DNA of 64,000 bases from Furcasterigmium furcatum. Lineage: Eukaryota; Ascomycota; Sordariomycetes; Glomerellales; Plectosphaerellaceae. Below are positions 1 through 11,000 of this stretch, one piece after another (positions within the stretch are counted from its first letter, which is position 1; each line of letters starts with the position of its first letter). A program made the translations under genes and the position numbers. The stretch covers positions 3,790,472 to 3,854,471 of the forward strand of contig BCIA01000005.1 of NCBI GenBank assembly GCA_001599815.1, in the 5' to 3' direction. The notes beneath the pieces are model-generated. The model searched no databases. It was given only the letters and a program-made list of their open reading frames with translations, and was not told where the DNA came from.

Positions 1-1
1 G

Positions 2-388
2 GGGAACACAGATGCGAGCAAGAGCGCGGAGCAAGGGGCTGCCGGCGACGACTGGGTCGTCGTTCCCAAGGGGGGCGTGTCGCCCGGTGACGGCGAGGCT
101 TCATCGAAGCCAGCGGTCCCGGCACCGGCGGCTCCCAAACAGGGCTCGACGGCCGGAACGCCGGCGGTGACCGAGGGTGACGCTAACGACTTCAGCTCGC
201 TCGGGGACCTTGACACGGCCGGCGATGCCCTCGCTAGCTACGGCACGCCGGGCGATCTCGACGGGGCCGCAGGATCGCTGGGAGAGGGTCTTGATCTAAA
301 CATGGACATGGAGGACTCGGCATTCGGCGATGCCTTCCACGGCGTTGGTAACACCGGCACGCCCGGGGGTCACTCTGAAGGTGTTTAG
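2..388 (+). CDS. C-terminal fragment, possible Ssr4-like SWI/SNF-RSC subunit
   Basis: An open frame enters from the left edge of the window and stops at 386-388, giving about 128 residues with no start in view. It is low-complexity, rich in Ala, Gly, Pro, Asp and Ser. It carries a DDWVVVPKGG block near its start and an acidic, hydrophobic end (LDLNMDMEDSAFGDAFHGV). From memory, this kind of tail resembles the C-terminus of fungal DUF1750/Ssr4 proteins, which are subunits of the SWI/SNF and RSC chromatin remodellers. The catalogued domain itself would lie outside the window, so the name is a guess; that the stretch codes is more secure. No splice signal is needed inside it. Confidence 0.5.
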   Translation, partial: GNTDASKSAEQGAAGDDWVVVPKGGVSPGDGEASSKPAVPAPAAPKQGSTAGTPAVTEGDANDFSSLGDLDTAGDALASYGTPGDLDGAAGSLGEGLDLNMDMEDSAFGDAFHGVGNTGTPGGHSEGV

Positions 389-1910
389 ACGCCGCCTCCG
401 CTGCCGCCGCCCGATGAGGACGACGAACGGTAGGGGCGGTACAGCGCGAGACAGCAGAGGCGAGCATCATTATTTTATGACTGTATTCTTACAACCGGCA
501 ATGGGACGGTGGACCAGGCGCGTGGGAACAGGATGGAATTGAGGACGACATAAAACCCCCGAGAACTCGCAAGAAACACCAATAGAGATACGTCAGTCCT
601 TTGTTTGCGAGAACCATGAGCCTTGGTTGGAAATTACTTGGTGATGCAGGAAGAGTTTTTCCTCCTCTCGAGGCTGCGAAACATGGCCCTGGACCAAAAC
701 AAGGAGGCCGTCGATGCAGCAGCCCCTGGGTGAGTTCCAGACCCCGTTGGGGTGAAGATGCCCATTTAACAGGCCTGTTAAGAATTCGTCTTCTTGTGGA
801 CTGTAGCACTAACAATTCCGTCAGGCAGCTCCGGCCCCTGGCTCGGACCTCGGGGCAGGGGTTTGATCAGCGGCAGGGGCCCGTGTCTCGGGGCCGCACC
901 ATCTCGACGTTGGAACGGCTGGGCCGGGCGCATTGCCTTCGTCGGAACGGCGAGTCGTCTGACTTGGAGCTTGGCTGGTGCTGTGCTGTGCTGTTGCCGT
1001 GGAATTGGATGGCAGGCCGTCGCCCGAGGCATGACACGGCGCCTTGGGCAGGGCGTGGCGTGGCGTGGCATGGCATGGCATGGGACGATGATGTATGCTT
1101 AACGGTGAGCTTAAGTCCTTGGATGGCTCCTTGGAGATGTCACAGATGTCTGGGTCGTCGACGGACTGCCAGTCCTCGTGCTGGGAGCTGCAGTATCTAC
1201 GCATGGTGCTCTGCCGAAGCTCCAAGCGGAGGATCGAGCGAGGCCATCGTGAGCACAGTCCGAGCGTGCAGAGAGATCTTGAGTCCACGGTCGTCGGTCG
1301 GTCGGTCTGGAGTCCTCACCATCTACACCAGGAGCTATATCCCTGCAACCATGCGCTCATGAGACAGAACGGTCTCTCCCGGCAGCCTCCCCTTTCCCCA
1401 TGAGGCTAAGGCCCGAGGTGTCATCCGGATGGAGTCGTATCAGACGAGCCTCGTCGCAGATCATGTTAGGGCATCGCCGGGGAACAGGCAAGCAGGGCAT
1501 GGCATCGTCTTTCTCGGCCGGGGCCCTGGGTATTTCTCCTTCCGTGTTGTTGTTCCTGGCTTCTCTACTGCTTCCACCTTTCTCTTCCAGCCTCGAGTCT
1601 CGATTTCTTTCCTGTCGGGTTGCGCTGTCTTCTCTTCACTTCTCCCACTCTCCTTTAGGTGCTCCTCACGACCGAGGCCGAATCATTCATTCTCTACGAC
1701 TGCAGGGCAGGTTTTTCTTTCTTCATTATTCGATTCTACACGGCCCTAGTTGGCCCTTTTCTGATACGATTTTGCCTCGAGGCTTCATCATCATCAAATA
1801 CGCTCCTTACGATCTCACCAAAGTGCGAGCCGACGTCCAGGTTCTACGGATACTTTCTACTCTGACGGCGTGAAAGAAAGAGCTTGGGTACCGAACCTGA
1901 AAGATACACG
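389..1910. other. Intergenic region, 1.5 kb
   Basis: No convincing gene. Several frames stay open through 600-1360, but the translations are compositionally random and share no codon signature with the neighbours. It contains a pentanucleotide tract at 1052-1083 and a CT-rich stretch at about 1530-1660 typical of fungal core promoters. It presumably holds the 3' UTR of the left gene and the promoter and leader of the secreted protein starting at 1911. Confidence 0.6.
1052..1083. repeat. Pentanucleotide microsatellite GGCGT/GGCAT
   Basis: Tandem five-base units change from GGCGT (first three copies) to GGCAT (last three copies), as if a C-to-T type variant had itself been amplified. Seen directly in the sequence; non-coding context. 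Confidence 0.85.
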
Positions 1911-3836
1911 ATGCGCTATACTAAAGCCGTCGTGCTGCTGCTGGGCGCCGCGCTCTGCGAGGCCAGGCCTCAGCTTGTCCAGCCCGGCGTCTCGTCCTCC
2001 GATGTTGCGACTGCGCCGGAGGCTACCGAGGTGGCCGAGCTGCCTCCCGTGAACGAAGGGGAGGAGAACGTTGCGCCCATCGAGGGCGAGGCTCCTGTTG
2101 GCGAGGAGTTTTTGGACCAATTCCCGCCTCTTGAACAGCTCCCGCCTCTTGAGCAGCTTCCGCCTCTGGAGCAACTCCCGCCTGTTGAGGCTCCCGTCGA
2201 AGAGGAAGCTCCTGTCGAAGAAGAAGCTCCTGTCGAAGAGGAGGCTCCCGTCGAAGAACTGCCGCCTGTCGAGCAGCCCTCGGCTCTTCCTGACGTCCCG
2301 GAGTCCGGCGAGGAGGTGCTTCCTGAGCAGCCCCCTATTGTGCCGCCTCCTCAGCTCGGCGAGGAGGTCGACCAGGTTCTTCCCGGGCTGGATGATCTCC
2401 CTGAGGGTGCTCAGCCTGGCGAACAGGGTGCCGAGATTCGTCCCCTTCCTCCTCTACCTAGCGTTTCCCCGGGAGAGGGGCTTGTTGATTTCCCTGTCGA
2501 CACTCCCTCCGACGTCGAACTGCCTCCTGTTGAGAGCGAGGTGCCTCTGCCGTCTGGGGTCGTGGTCCCTCCTGTCATCCCCGAGGAGGGAGAGCTGATC
2601 GCCCCAGCTGATCCCGGTGTCTCCGAGGTTCCAGTCCTTCCGGTAAGTTGTGCCAGTGTTTCTGATATTCGTCAAGCTAACATGCTTGGGTGACAGGATC
2701 TTGATCTTCCTGAAGTCCCAGAAACCGTGCCTGGTCTCGAGCAGCCCGTTCTGCCGCCCCTTATCGGCAATGGCACCGTTATCCCGCCTCCTGAGCTTCC
2801 TCTTCCTGTTCCCGAGGGAGAGACGCCAGTGGCAGAGCCGCCTGCCCTGCCCCCTATTCCCGGAAACGATACCGTCACCCCTCCTCTGCCTGAAGTCTCT
2901 GCCCCGGCCCAGGAGCTTCCTGTCATCGACCAGCCCGTCTTGCCCCCGCCTGCGGAGGAATCTCTGCCTCTTCCCGATCTCCCGGAGCCCAGCCAGAGCA
3001 TTGAGACAGAGGCCCCCTTGCCCAGCGCTCCTGAGGTCCTGCCGGCGCTTCCTACGCAGTCCATTGAGGATATTGTTTCCGCGCCGCCTGTCGTCGAAGA
3101 GCCCTCGCAGCTGGCTCCCCTTCAGCCCATCGAGTCGTCTGCTGCCCCCGTCCGGGAGCCCCCCGCTGAGAGCTTGGCTCCCGTCCAGCCCGATGTTCCT
3201 GTCCAGTCTGAGGCTCCTGCCCAGCCTGAGGCTCCTGCCCAGCCTGAGGCTCCTGCCCAGCCTGAGGCTCCTGCCCAGCCTGAGGCTCCTGCCCAGCCTG
3301 AGGCTCCTGTCCCCTCAGGTTCTGGAGAGAACACTGATGAGACCGACAACAACGAGGAGACTGACAACAATGAGGAGACTGGGAACAACGAGGAGACGGA
3401 CAACAACGAGCTCCAGCCCCTCCCTGAAGAGGGAGCACCAGAGCCTCCCCAGACCTCTCCCGTCATTGGCATCGAGAACCCCAACAATGGAGAGCAGGGG
3501 GAGAACAACAGGGATGGCTCCGACTCCATCCCAGACGACGAAGAGCTCCTCGTGGCCCCCGGACTGCCTCCCAACGTCACCGCGGGCCCGGCTACAACCC
3601 CCGCCTCTCTTCCCACAACCTTGCTCGACAACCTCACGATGCAGACGTCTATCGTCTTCCCCTCCGGTCTTCTCGGCGCCGTCGAGGGCCCGGCTGATGG
3701 CGGCCTCGGCCTTGCCCCTACTGGCGGCACTCCCAACGCAGACGAGGACAACGCTGCTGGGCAAGTCGTGGCCAAGACCGCCCTGACGGGAGCTGCGGCC
3801 GTACTGACCGGCTTTGTTGTGACTTTCGTCCTTTAG
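1911..3836 (+). CDS. Secreted Pro/Glu-rich repeat protein with GPI-type tail
   Basis: Two exons, 1911-2642 and 2697-3836, with a GTAAGT donor, a CTAAC branch at about 2677 and a CAG acceptor in phase 0. The product is 623 residues. The ATG at 1911 opens a classical signal peptide (MRYTKAVVLLLGAALCEA). The rest is dominated by proline, glutamate and valine, with four tandem hexapeptide-type arrays: PPLEQL and APVEEE around residues 70-120, QPEAPA around 435-470, and an asparagine/glutamate/aspartate repeat around 480-505. The C-terminus is a small-residue site followed by a hydrophobic tail (TALTGAAAVLTGFVVTFVL), as expected for a GPI-anchor signal. Likely role is a cell-wall or surface protein, by analogy with repeat-rich fungal wall proteins. 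No catalytic domain is visible and I recognise no named family. Confidence 0.85.
2124..2260 (+). repeat. Coding 18-nt tandem repeats (PPLEQL then APVEEE)
   Basis: Two adjacent arrays inside the secreted-protein gene, each built on an 18-nt, six-codon period. The first encodes about four PPLEQL-type units and the second four APVEEE-type units. Units differ mainly at synonymous positions, indicating older copies than the array at 3210. Confidence 0.85.
3210..3317 (+). repeat. Coding 18-nt tandem repeat (QPEAPA), six near-identical copies
   Basis: Units begin at 3210, 3228, 3246, 3264, 3282 and 3300, each starting GAGGCTCCTG. The copies are almost identical in DNA, including third positions, so this array is recent or is being homogenised. 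Expected to be length-variable between strains. Confidence 0.9.
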
Positions 3837-4148
3837 AGGACGATAAACTGAGCGGATGGACAGTTGTCGTTGCCCCTGGCTCGAGGGAGAGCTGCGGCTC
3901 GCTTCCAGGCACTTAATGAAGAAGATATCTCATGACGCTTTCCTTACTGTTGATCAGTGTATGATAGATGAGCTAGCTATATTACCGATCGATACTCTAT
4001 TCTCGAGGCTTATAAGGCCCGAGATGCAATCATTATCTATACGATGTAACCTGATCCAACGCTTCCCTTGCGTCCCGTTCTAATGTAAACGCCATATGCC
4101 CAAACGAAACAAGACAGATATTACTAACTCCGACTTACGACTCACGAC
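3837..4148. other. Convergent 3' intergenic region
   Basis: About 310 bp between the stop of the secreted protein (+) and the stop of the chitinase (-). It is relatively A/T-rich with TATA-like runs and presumably carries both 3' UTRs and polyadenylation sites. No ORF or structural RNA seen. Confidence 0.5.
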
Positions 4149-5698
4149 TCACGCCCCCGGCATCCCCTTACGAATGTTATCGTACCGACTGCCGGGATAT
4201 GACAGCAGGTTCTGCGAGCGGTCCAGCTGGCCGACGCCCCTCGCAACGGTACCAACAAGACTGGCGTCGCCCTTCCTGTCGCCCGAGGACTCCCAGAACA
4301 CGGCGCCGCCCAGCTTCTGCCTGACCAGGTAGCTGGCCTTCTCCCTAGCGGACCGCACGTTGTCGTACGTGACCAGCTCCCGCGACCTCGAGTCGTAGCT
4401 GTACGACGCGAACGACTCGGCATCCCAGAACTCCTGGGCCCCCGGCTGCGGCAGCGCCTTGTAGTGCCAGACGCCCTCCTCGATGCTGCCCTTGCCCTGG
4501 CCGCGGTACGGCTTGCCCAGGCCGTCGGTGTTCATGAACGAGCGCCCGTACAGGGGCATGCCGAGGAGAATCTTGCGCGGGTCGATGCCCTGGGACAGGT
4601 AGTACGACAGCGCCGACTGCGTGTCCGCCGGCGTCGCCGCGGCGTTGGACCTGCTCTTGTACAGGTTCGCCTGGTGGCCGGCCTTGGTCTCCCAGGAGCC
4701 GGTGTAGTCGTACGCCATGAGGTGCCACCCGTCGACCAGGGGTGCCATGCGGCGCATGTCGAGGCGCTCGTAGTTGGAGCGGCCGGCGGGCACGGCGATG
4801 GTCAGGGCGAACCGGTAGCCGGGGGCATTGCGGGCGGCGTAGTCGTCGAGCGCACGGCGGCACTCCTGGAGCAGCTTGACGAAGTCGGAGGCCTCGTTGG
4901 CGTCCTTGGGGTACTCCCAGTCGACGTCGAGGCCATCAAAGCCCCAGTCGCCCATGAGGCGGACGGCGCTGGTGGCGAAGCGACGGCGGCCGGCGTCGGT
5001 GCGGGCGATGGGGGCGAACTTGGGGGACCAGGTCCAGCCTCCGATAGAGAGGAGGAGCTTGAGATGGCGGTTCTGCTTCTTCTGGATGAAGAGCTGCTTG
5101 ATGCAGCCGTAGGCATTCGTTCCCGACTCAGACTGAGGGTCGGTTGGGTACTTCTTCCCGGTGTCTGCGAATGGGTCGGAGGAGATGCTGGACGGCGTCA
5201 GTATTGGAGTTCGATGTGAGAGGGGCCTGAAGGGGGCGACTTACACCTCGCCGTCTGACCTGATATCGGCAAAGGAGTAGAGAAGATGAGTGATCTGGCC
5301 GGCCTGGATGTCTTGCGGCTGGTGGTTGGCTCCGTAGATACCCCTGAGAGTGGTCAAGTCAGCGTCAACCCCTTTTCCGAGTCCCAACCAGCTCTCACTT
5401 ACCAGTTCGTGAAGTAGACTGCGCTCCTGTAAGTCCCAGATGCAGGTGCCTCTGCAACAGACAAGCCCGCTTTCCCTTCGGATCCCGTCACGTTGGCCGA
5501 CTGGTCCCCGCCGGACCCCTGGACAGGTGGTGTCCCTGACTGGGAGCCAGCAGTGCTCGTGGGCGATGCCCGAGCCCCATCGTTGAGGGATGTGAAGACC
5601 GTGACGGTCGTCGTCGACTCGACAGTGCAACGTATCTGACTCTGTGCGTTCACCGACGCCAACAGCAGCGCGGTGGCAAGGATATTGTGGCCCAGCAT
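4149..5698 (-). CDS. Secreted GH18 chitinase
   Basis: Three exons, 5698-5403, 5343-5245 and 5187-4149, giving 477 residues. Both introns use GTAAGT donors, and the joins restore family-typical sequence around YFTNWGIYGAN and the S-S-D-P-F-A-D-T segment. Residues 1-18 are a signal peptide (MLGHNILATALLLASVNA). A Ser/Thr/Gly-rich linker of about 70 residues precedes the catalytic barrel. The GH18 active-site motif DGLDVDWEYP is intact, with the acid/base Glu at about residue 223. Other GH18 landmarks are the LLSIGGWTWS strand and the MAYDYTGSW strand. It would hydrolyse beta-1,4-GlcNAc bonds in chitin outside the cell, for wall remodelling or nutrition. No chitin-binding module is visible and there is no GPI tail. 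Confidence 0.95.
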
Positions 5699-6848
5699 CT
5701 TTGCAGCGATGATCGGCAGTGAGAGAAATGTTGAAAATGGCAGAGTTCAGACCTCCAGGACAGAGATACCCGTGAGCAGTTGTCCTCGTCTTTATCCTTC
5801 GCCCGAGAGCAGTCGAACGTCTCCGGGCATGCTGGACGGCGAGGCTGGTGAGACAGGAATGGCATCCGGCCTGGAATGTGCCCGCCCGCCAACCCAGCCT
5901 GACTGACGGAGGCCAGGCTCGCCCGCGTCAAGTGGCCGCCAGGTCCGGATGGAGGTCCAGGCACGATCTGCGCGGCGGGCGTGGGGGAGGCGGGTGAAGA
6001 ATGCATAGAGCACGATGGCTATTCTTGGCTGCCATGGCATGCTCTCCGTTCCTCTCTAAGATGTATCTACGCCCAGGCTGTCTCCATGCTGAGGCGTTTC
6101 CGCTCCCGGGACCGGTCCGGAAATATCACGACGGGTCGTTAAGACTGACAGCCGTCATGGCGGAGTTATTGGGCTTGCTGCTCCCAACCGGATGGGAGTG
6201 CCACGTTCTGTCAGTGGAGGGTCAGCAGCCACGAGGCGGGTTACCCCTGAGATCTGTCAGGCCAGGGGGGTCTAGATCCCACCACCCGCCCAACGCTCGA
6301 CTAACAAGAATCCAGCCCCTTGCTTGTGATTTCGCCATAGGTGGGGTGAAGTACGCAGGCTGGCAGTTCAGCCAGCCCCGTGAAGCCTTCGTGATACTGA
6401 ATGGTGGCGAAGTAGTAGGGAAACGAGGGGGCAAGACGGAGGAGAGGGAGGGAGGCAGAACTTGTGGCTCTGGACCCGGAGATCCCACCTTCTGGAATGT
6501 GAGTTCCATGGCAGGGCTCACGGATAGGGGGCCGGTCGATGTCTCACCCGACCGCTCAGCCGGAACCGCCCTGGTGAGGAATGCAACGGTCCAGCCATCG
6601 GTTCTGGAAAGCTCTGAGCGGCAATGTGCAGTCGACTAGTATTGCAATAGAGTACGCCCCATACCATGATCAAGGCCCAAGAAGAACGAGTACAGTAGTA
6701 ATAGTAGTATGATGAATACCTCCTCGGCGACGAATGCCTCCATTCGCAACCCAAACGCCATGCTCCCTGATCGTGCAGTCCAAGACACCACGCTCCTCTC
6801 ATCCCTTAGCCAGGGGCATTACCCCTCCATAACATCCCCTCAAACCCT
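5699..6848. other. Intergenic region, chitinase promoter side
   Basis: About 1.15 kb upstream of the chitinase and downstream of the small membrane protein. Open frames here give random-looking translations. A short AGT/ATAGTAGT-rich tract lies at about 6690-6712. No RNA gene recognised. Confidence 0.5.
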
Positions 6849-7376
6849 TCAATAGCCCGTCTTCTCATTCTCGACCGGCAGCCAGCTGTCCTCCCTCGCA
6901 TACGGGCCCCCTTTTCTCGGCTCAAACAGCATCAACGCCATCGGCAACGCCGCGACGCAGAGCATGAACGCCTTCCCACCCAATGCCATCTCGTACCCAG
7001 CAAGGCCCTGGGTGACCATCCCCAGGAACAGCCCCTCGACGCCGATCACAGCGGCGCCGACAGCACCGACGGCTGCCCTGAGCCTCCAGTCCCTCGGTAT
7101 CTCGTGCCGCGAAACCACAAAGCGCGCGCACGCCGCCGAAGCGGCCAGCTGTGCGGCGGGGACAGCAACCGACAGCGCGGAGGGTTGTATCGTGCCCGGG
7201 GGAAGAAGCACATGGTACTGCATGGCCCATGTGAGGAGGTATGTCGTCGCGGCGGAGGATGCGCCGGCCAGCACGGCGTAGATGAACCCCAGCCGGACGA
7301 CGAAGTATGCCAGGGCGATGTCCCAAAGCATTTCGAAGACGGAGGAGACGGTGTCGTAGACTATGAGCGCGCTCAT
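6849..7376 (-). CDS. Small multi-pass membrane protein, family not recognised
   Basis: A single exon of 175 residues. The ATG at 7376 (MSALIVYDTVSS) is preferred; upstream in-frame codons are only non-ATG. Hydrophobic segments fall at about residues 14-50 (probably two passes with a short turn), 66-86, 97-118 and 126-148. A charged C-terminal tail of about 25 residues ends in NEKTGY. Helices are Ala/Val/Leu-rich with few charges, suggesting an integral membrane protein with four or five passes. There is no signal peptide cleavage site and no transporter signature I can name. It reads toward the chitinase, separated by more than 1 kb. Function unknown. Confidence 0.75.
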   Translation of the reverse strand: MSALIVYDTVSSVFEMLWDIALAYFVVRLGFIYAVLAGASSAATTYLLTWAMQYHVLLPPGTIQPSALSVAVPAAQLAASAACARFVVSRHEIPRDWRLRAAVGAVGAAVIGVEGLFLGMVTQGLAGYEMALGGKAFMLCVAALPMALMLFEPRKGGPYAREDSWLPVENEKTGY

Positions 7377-7877
7377 TGTGTGTGTAGGTCTCGATGGTTG
7401 GTTCCGATTGATGTGCAAGAAGGTAGGTAAGTAGGTAGGTCGGTCAGTAGGTAGTAGGTATGGACTTGTTGGTGGGGAGCTCCGAGAGAAGAAAGCTTCC
7501 CCTAAAACCCAATGCCGGCCTTTTTGTAGAAATCCCCAACATTGTTTGTCGGCCGAGCCTAGTGGTCATGTGGTCGCGCCGTCGTCCAAGTTGGCTTCGG
7601 GGTGGCGTTGCGTGTAAGTGGCCTGACGCGCGTGGAGTGACGACGACAACGTGGTTGACAGGCCGCCCACCACGCCTAATAAATCACACTTATTCAGGAA
7701 CCCGGCTGACTCTCAGGCCCGGCCCTCTCGCATGGCTGGGCTGGCTGGGGAATGAATGGGTGCTGTATATTCGGGCAGGGGGGTATCGTGTCCTATAACC
7801 TTCAGTGCTCCAACACTTCAAGGCGGCGGCGTCGTCTATGTCTCGTGTGTAGTGGAAGGGGGAAATGCGCTCTACTT
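7377..7877. other. Intergenic region with GTAG repeat
   Basis: Promoter of the small membrane gene and 3' flank of the RanGAP gene. A degenerate GTAG/GTAGG tract lies at 7421-7460, immediately 5' of the membrane-protein start, probably in its leader or core promoter. Nothing else stands out. Confidence 0.6.
7421..7460. repeat. Degenerate GTAG tetranucleotide tract
   Basis: About nine GTAG-like units with interruptions, seen directly. A similar GGTAGGTAGG tract recurs at 62157-62179, again upstream of a minus-strand gene. Confidence 0.8.
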
Positions 7878-9223
7878 CTAAATGTTGGTCTTCTCCAGCT
7901 TCTTCGCAAGCTCCTCCACCTCCTTGTCCTTGAGCTGCACCGTGGGCTCCTCCTGGGCCTCCTCGGCCTCCTTGATGAGGATCTCGGCCCTCTTCTCGGG
8001 CTTGAGCTCCTCTTCCTCCTCCTCCTCTTCTTCCTCCGCCTCAGACTCCTCCTCGAGGTCGCTGAGGCTGTCGAGGCCCCAGTCGTCCTCGATGACAACG
8101 TCGCCCGCCTGCTTCTCTTTGCGCTCCTCGAGGATCTCGCGCAGAGCCAGGATGGACGGGTCCTCCTCTTCGAACTTGTTTCCGTTCAGCTCAATCTTCT
8201 TCAGGGCCAGGAGAGCGCCCTGCACGGGGTCCACGAAGTTCTTGAGCGACTTGGCGGTAATGTCGTTGTACTGCAGTCGGAGCGTCTCTAGCGTCTTGTT
8301 CTCGCCCTTGGCAAGGGCCGTCGCTAGGAGGGCGGCGCCCTTTGCGCCAAGGTAAGAGTCGCTGACGCCCAGCTCCTTGATCGCCACCCACGTCGGCACG
8401 ACCTTGGCGAGCTCGCGGGCTCCAGTGATTGTGAAAGTGTTGTCCTGCAGGTCCAGGACGGAGAGGTCCTTGGCATGGGCAAGACCCGCGCTGATAAGGT
8501 GGGAGATACCCTCCTGGCGGATGCCGTTCTGGACCATCTTGACCGTCCTGATCTTGTTGTGCAGGCTGTACGCCTTGGCCCAGGCCTGCATGCTGCCGTT
8601 CTCGAGGCGGTTGCGGCCGCAGATGACCGTCTCGAGGTCCGGGACCTCGCTGCCCTCCTTCCTGGCGGCCTCCTTCTTTCCGTGGAGCTCGGAGAGCGCA
8701 TCCGCGACGAGGATGCCGGCGTGGGGCCCGAGGCCGTTGTTGTTGAGGTAGAGGTGCTGGAGGGGCACGTGGGAGCTGAGGAAGGCAACCACGGGAGCAG
8801 CTGTGTTGATGCCAAAGGCATTGTCGTTCAGGTTGACAGTTCGGAGGTTGGGAAGGTTGGTGATTGAGGTGAGGAGGGAGGAGAGGCCTTCGGGGATCTC
8901 GCTCAGGAGACGGCCGGTGAACATGTCGGACAGATCGGCGGACTGGAGGACGCAGCAAGTCAACGGGGGACTTCACTCGTGCACACCTGCGCGGCATGGC
9001 GACAAGACGAAAAGAATGCATGGTGCGGGCATACCTGAAGGTTCTTCTTCGTGGAGAGGACCTCTCCCAGAAGCTTGCACGCCTCAACACCAAAGGTGTT
9101 GCCCAGCATCTTGACCTCCTCGACATCGGTAGAGCGCAGGTCGGCGATGTGAGCCTCGAGGTCGGCGGCCGAGTCGAACTTGAGGCCCTTTCCCTCGAGG
9201 GAAAACAGCTTAAGAGGAGCCAT
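7878..9223 (-). CDS. rna1: Ran GTPase-activating protein (RanGAP1/Rna1)
   Basis: Two exons, 9223-9035 and 8942-7878, phase 0, giving 417 residues. The intron joins STKKNLQ to SADLSDMFTGRLLSEIPEGL, which restores the RanGAP sequence around its conserved first repeats. The body is a leucine-rich repeat array with recurring L-x-x-L-x-L-x-x-N units, for example NLNDNAFG and LYLNNNGLG. The arginine-bearing DMFTGRL loop contains the arginine known to be essential in yeast Rna1. A Glu-rich acidic tract near residues 355-385 and a Lys-rich end complete the fold. Length matches yeast Rna1 (about 400). It stimulates GTP hydrolysis by Ran in the cytoplasm and thereby drives nuclear transport. It is divergent from the Iec1-like gene across 579 bp. 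Confidence 0.95.
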
Positions 9224-9802
9224 AATGCAAACAGATATTAGAGAAGCCTTGGGAAGATGTAAGTCTCTGGCAGGGCCGAGTGAGCAAGACGGAGGAGGAG
9301 TGGGAAGCGGTGAATTATGACGAGGGAGAAGTGATGGGCGCTCGAGTGTTTAGGCGGGGGAGGGGCAAAACAATAGATTTTCCTGGCAGGGGTCAATGGA
9401 GGTCCCTGGGAACGTGCCTACCTAACCGTTCAGCGCTGACTGCCACTGGCCTGGTACCTGGACCGGTCGCCGGGTGTCGCCAGCTGCTAACCTCCAATAG
9501 CTCGGTCTCCAGCTGTCATCCTTAATATCCTGCGGGCCGCGTCGCGATGCTTTGTCGCAAACATTTAGGAGCATCAACCAGACCCGCGGACTGATCATCT
9601 AAGCGTCCAATCATTCCAATCTAGGGCGCCCACCTATCCACGAACGCCGCACTGCATCTTCAACCGCAACAACACCGCGGGAAATCATCGAATCGCCCGC
9701 TACTGCGAGGCCAGCGGATCAGGCCCTGCGATAGGCATCCCTCCCAATACCGACAGACCGCATCATTCCAAACTCCATCCAAAGAAAGTACCGCCGTTCA
9801 AC
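9224..9802. other. Divergent promoter between rna1 and iec1-like genes
   Basis: 579 bp between two ATGs facing away from each other, so it must contain both core promoters. No TATA box is evident on the iec1 side. CAATC/CCAAT-like pieces occur at about 9606-9620. No ORF. Confidence 0.55.
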
Positions 9803-11000
9803 ATGTCGGCATCACCTTTATCCTCCGTCAACGGAGAGACAAGCGACGTCTCAGACCATGAAGCCACCGAGACGTTCACGTACCGCCCGGCCAAGCGACA
9901 GAAGCTCGGCGAGGATTCCGCAACCTCGTCCGTCGTCGCCGCCCCGGAGCCCGAGGCAGAAGCAGAAACGCACGCAGGCCCGGAGCCTGACCTCCTCGAC
10001 GGCATGTCCGACGTCTCGGAAGACACCGAGGGGGACATCCCTAGTTCGCCGATCAGCGCTCGGTTCGACGAGGACGATTTCCAGGAACAAGTCACTTCCT
10101 GCCAGTGGGACGGTTGCAGCGAGCCAGAGTTTGATAACATGGACGCACTGGTCAAGCACATCCACGACGACCACATCGACACGCGACAGAAGAAGTATAC
10201 CTGCGAGTGGAACGGCTGCAACCGCAAGAGCATGGCTCACGCCAGCGGCTACGCGCTCAAGGCCCACATGCGGAGCCACACGAGAGAGAAGCCCTTCTAC
10301 TGCTACCTCCCTGGTAAGCGCCACGAGATCTAGGTTCTCTCTTGACCAAAGTACTGACTGCGTCACAGAATGCGACAGGGCATTCACCCGCTCTGACGCC
10401 CTAGCTAAGCACATGCGAACCGTCCACGAGACGGAAGCCCTCCGACCCTCCGACCCTGTACCTAAGTCTATGCAACAGGCAGGGCCCGCAGCCAAGGGCA
10501 AGCTTAAGATCATCATCAAGACACCACAGTCTCATGCCGCGGGCCAGGACGACTCGATCAACGGCACCGAGGACGACGGCGAGCTCTCGGCGGACCTGTT
10601 CACGCCCCTGACCGAAGAGCAGGGCTTTACGCGCGAGGAGCTCGACATGCCCCTCGAGCGGCTGTACAAGCTCTGCCACTTCCAGGTCAAGTGGGCAAAG
10701 GACGAGTCGAAGAAGCTGCACGACGAAATCAAGTTCTGGGAGTCAGAGTACAAGAAGCAGTGGCTGGAGAAGGAGGTCCTTATCTCCCAGGTCATCAAGA
10801 GCGAGTCGGACTGGCATGACCGGCGCCAGGCCGTCCTGTCTGGCGCGGCAGATGTGCGTCTGGCTAGTGCGATTGAGTCCCAGGAGGGGACTGCGGACGT
10901 GGTCAACGACGTGGTCAACGACGTGGTCAACGACGCGGAAGATGAGACCGTGGTTGATGATGCTGCGCCGGTGAAGGATGCCGCCGTGGAGGTTTCTTGA
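9803..11000 (+). CDS. iec1: C2H2 zinc-finger protein, Iec1-like (INO80 complex)
   Basis: Two exons, 9803-10313 and 10369-11000, phase 1, giving 380 residues. The intron interrupts the third finger and its removal joins CYLP to ECDRAF. Three C2H2 fingers of the GLI/YY1 kind span about residues 99-195: one starting CQWDGC, a second CEWNGC and a third CYLPEC with TRSDALAKHMRTVH. The N-terminus is acidic with a KRQK basic patch. The C-terminal half is predicted helical or coiled (about 265-320) and ends in an acidic tail containing a DVVN repeat. The finger arrangement followed by a helical region matches my recollection of fission-yeast Iec1, a YY1-related INO80 subunit. A sequence-specific transcription factor remains possible. 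Confidence 0.75.
10899..10934 (+). repeat. Coding 12-nt repeat GTGGTCAACGAC, three copies
   Basis: Three exact or near-exact copies of a four-codon unit (VVND) near the 3' end of the iec1-like gene. It is in frame and so alters only the length of the acidic tail. Confidence 0.85.

Noticed and set aside
601..1362. 253-codon plus-strand open frame upstream of the secreted repeat protein
   Set aside because: It starts at a non-ATG codon, its translation is random and includes the pentanucleotide tract; GC-rich DNA keeps many frames open here.
4464..5219. 251-codon plus-strand frame antisense to the chitinase
   Set aside because: Shadow of the chitinase coding frame; Ala/Val/Gly/Leu-rich translation mirrors the codon bias of the real gene.
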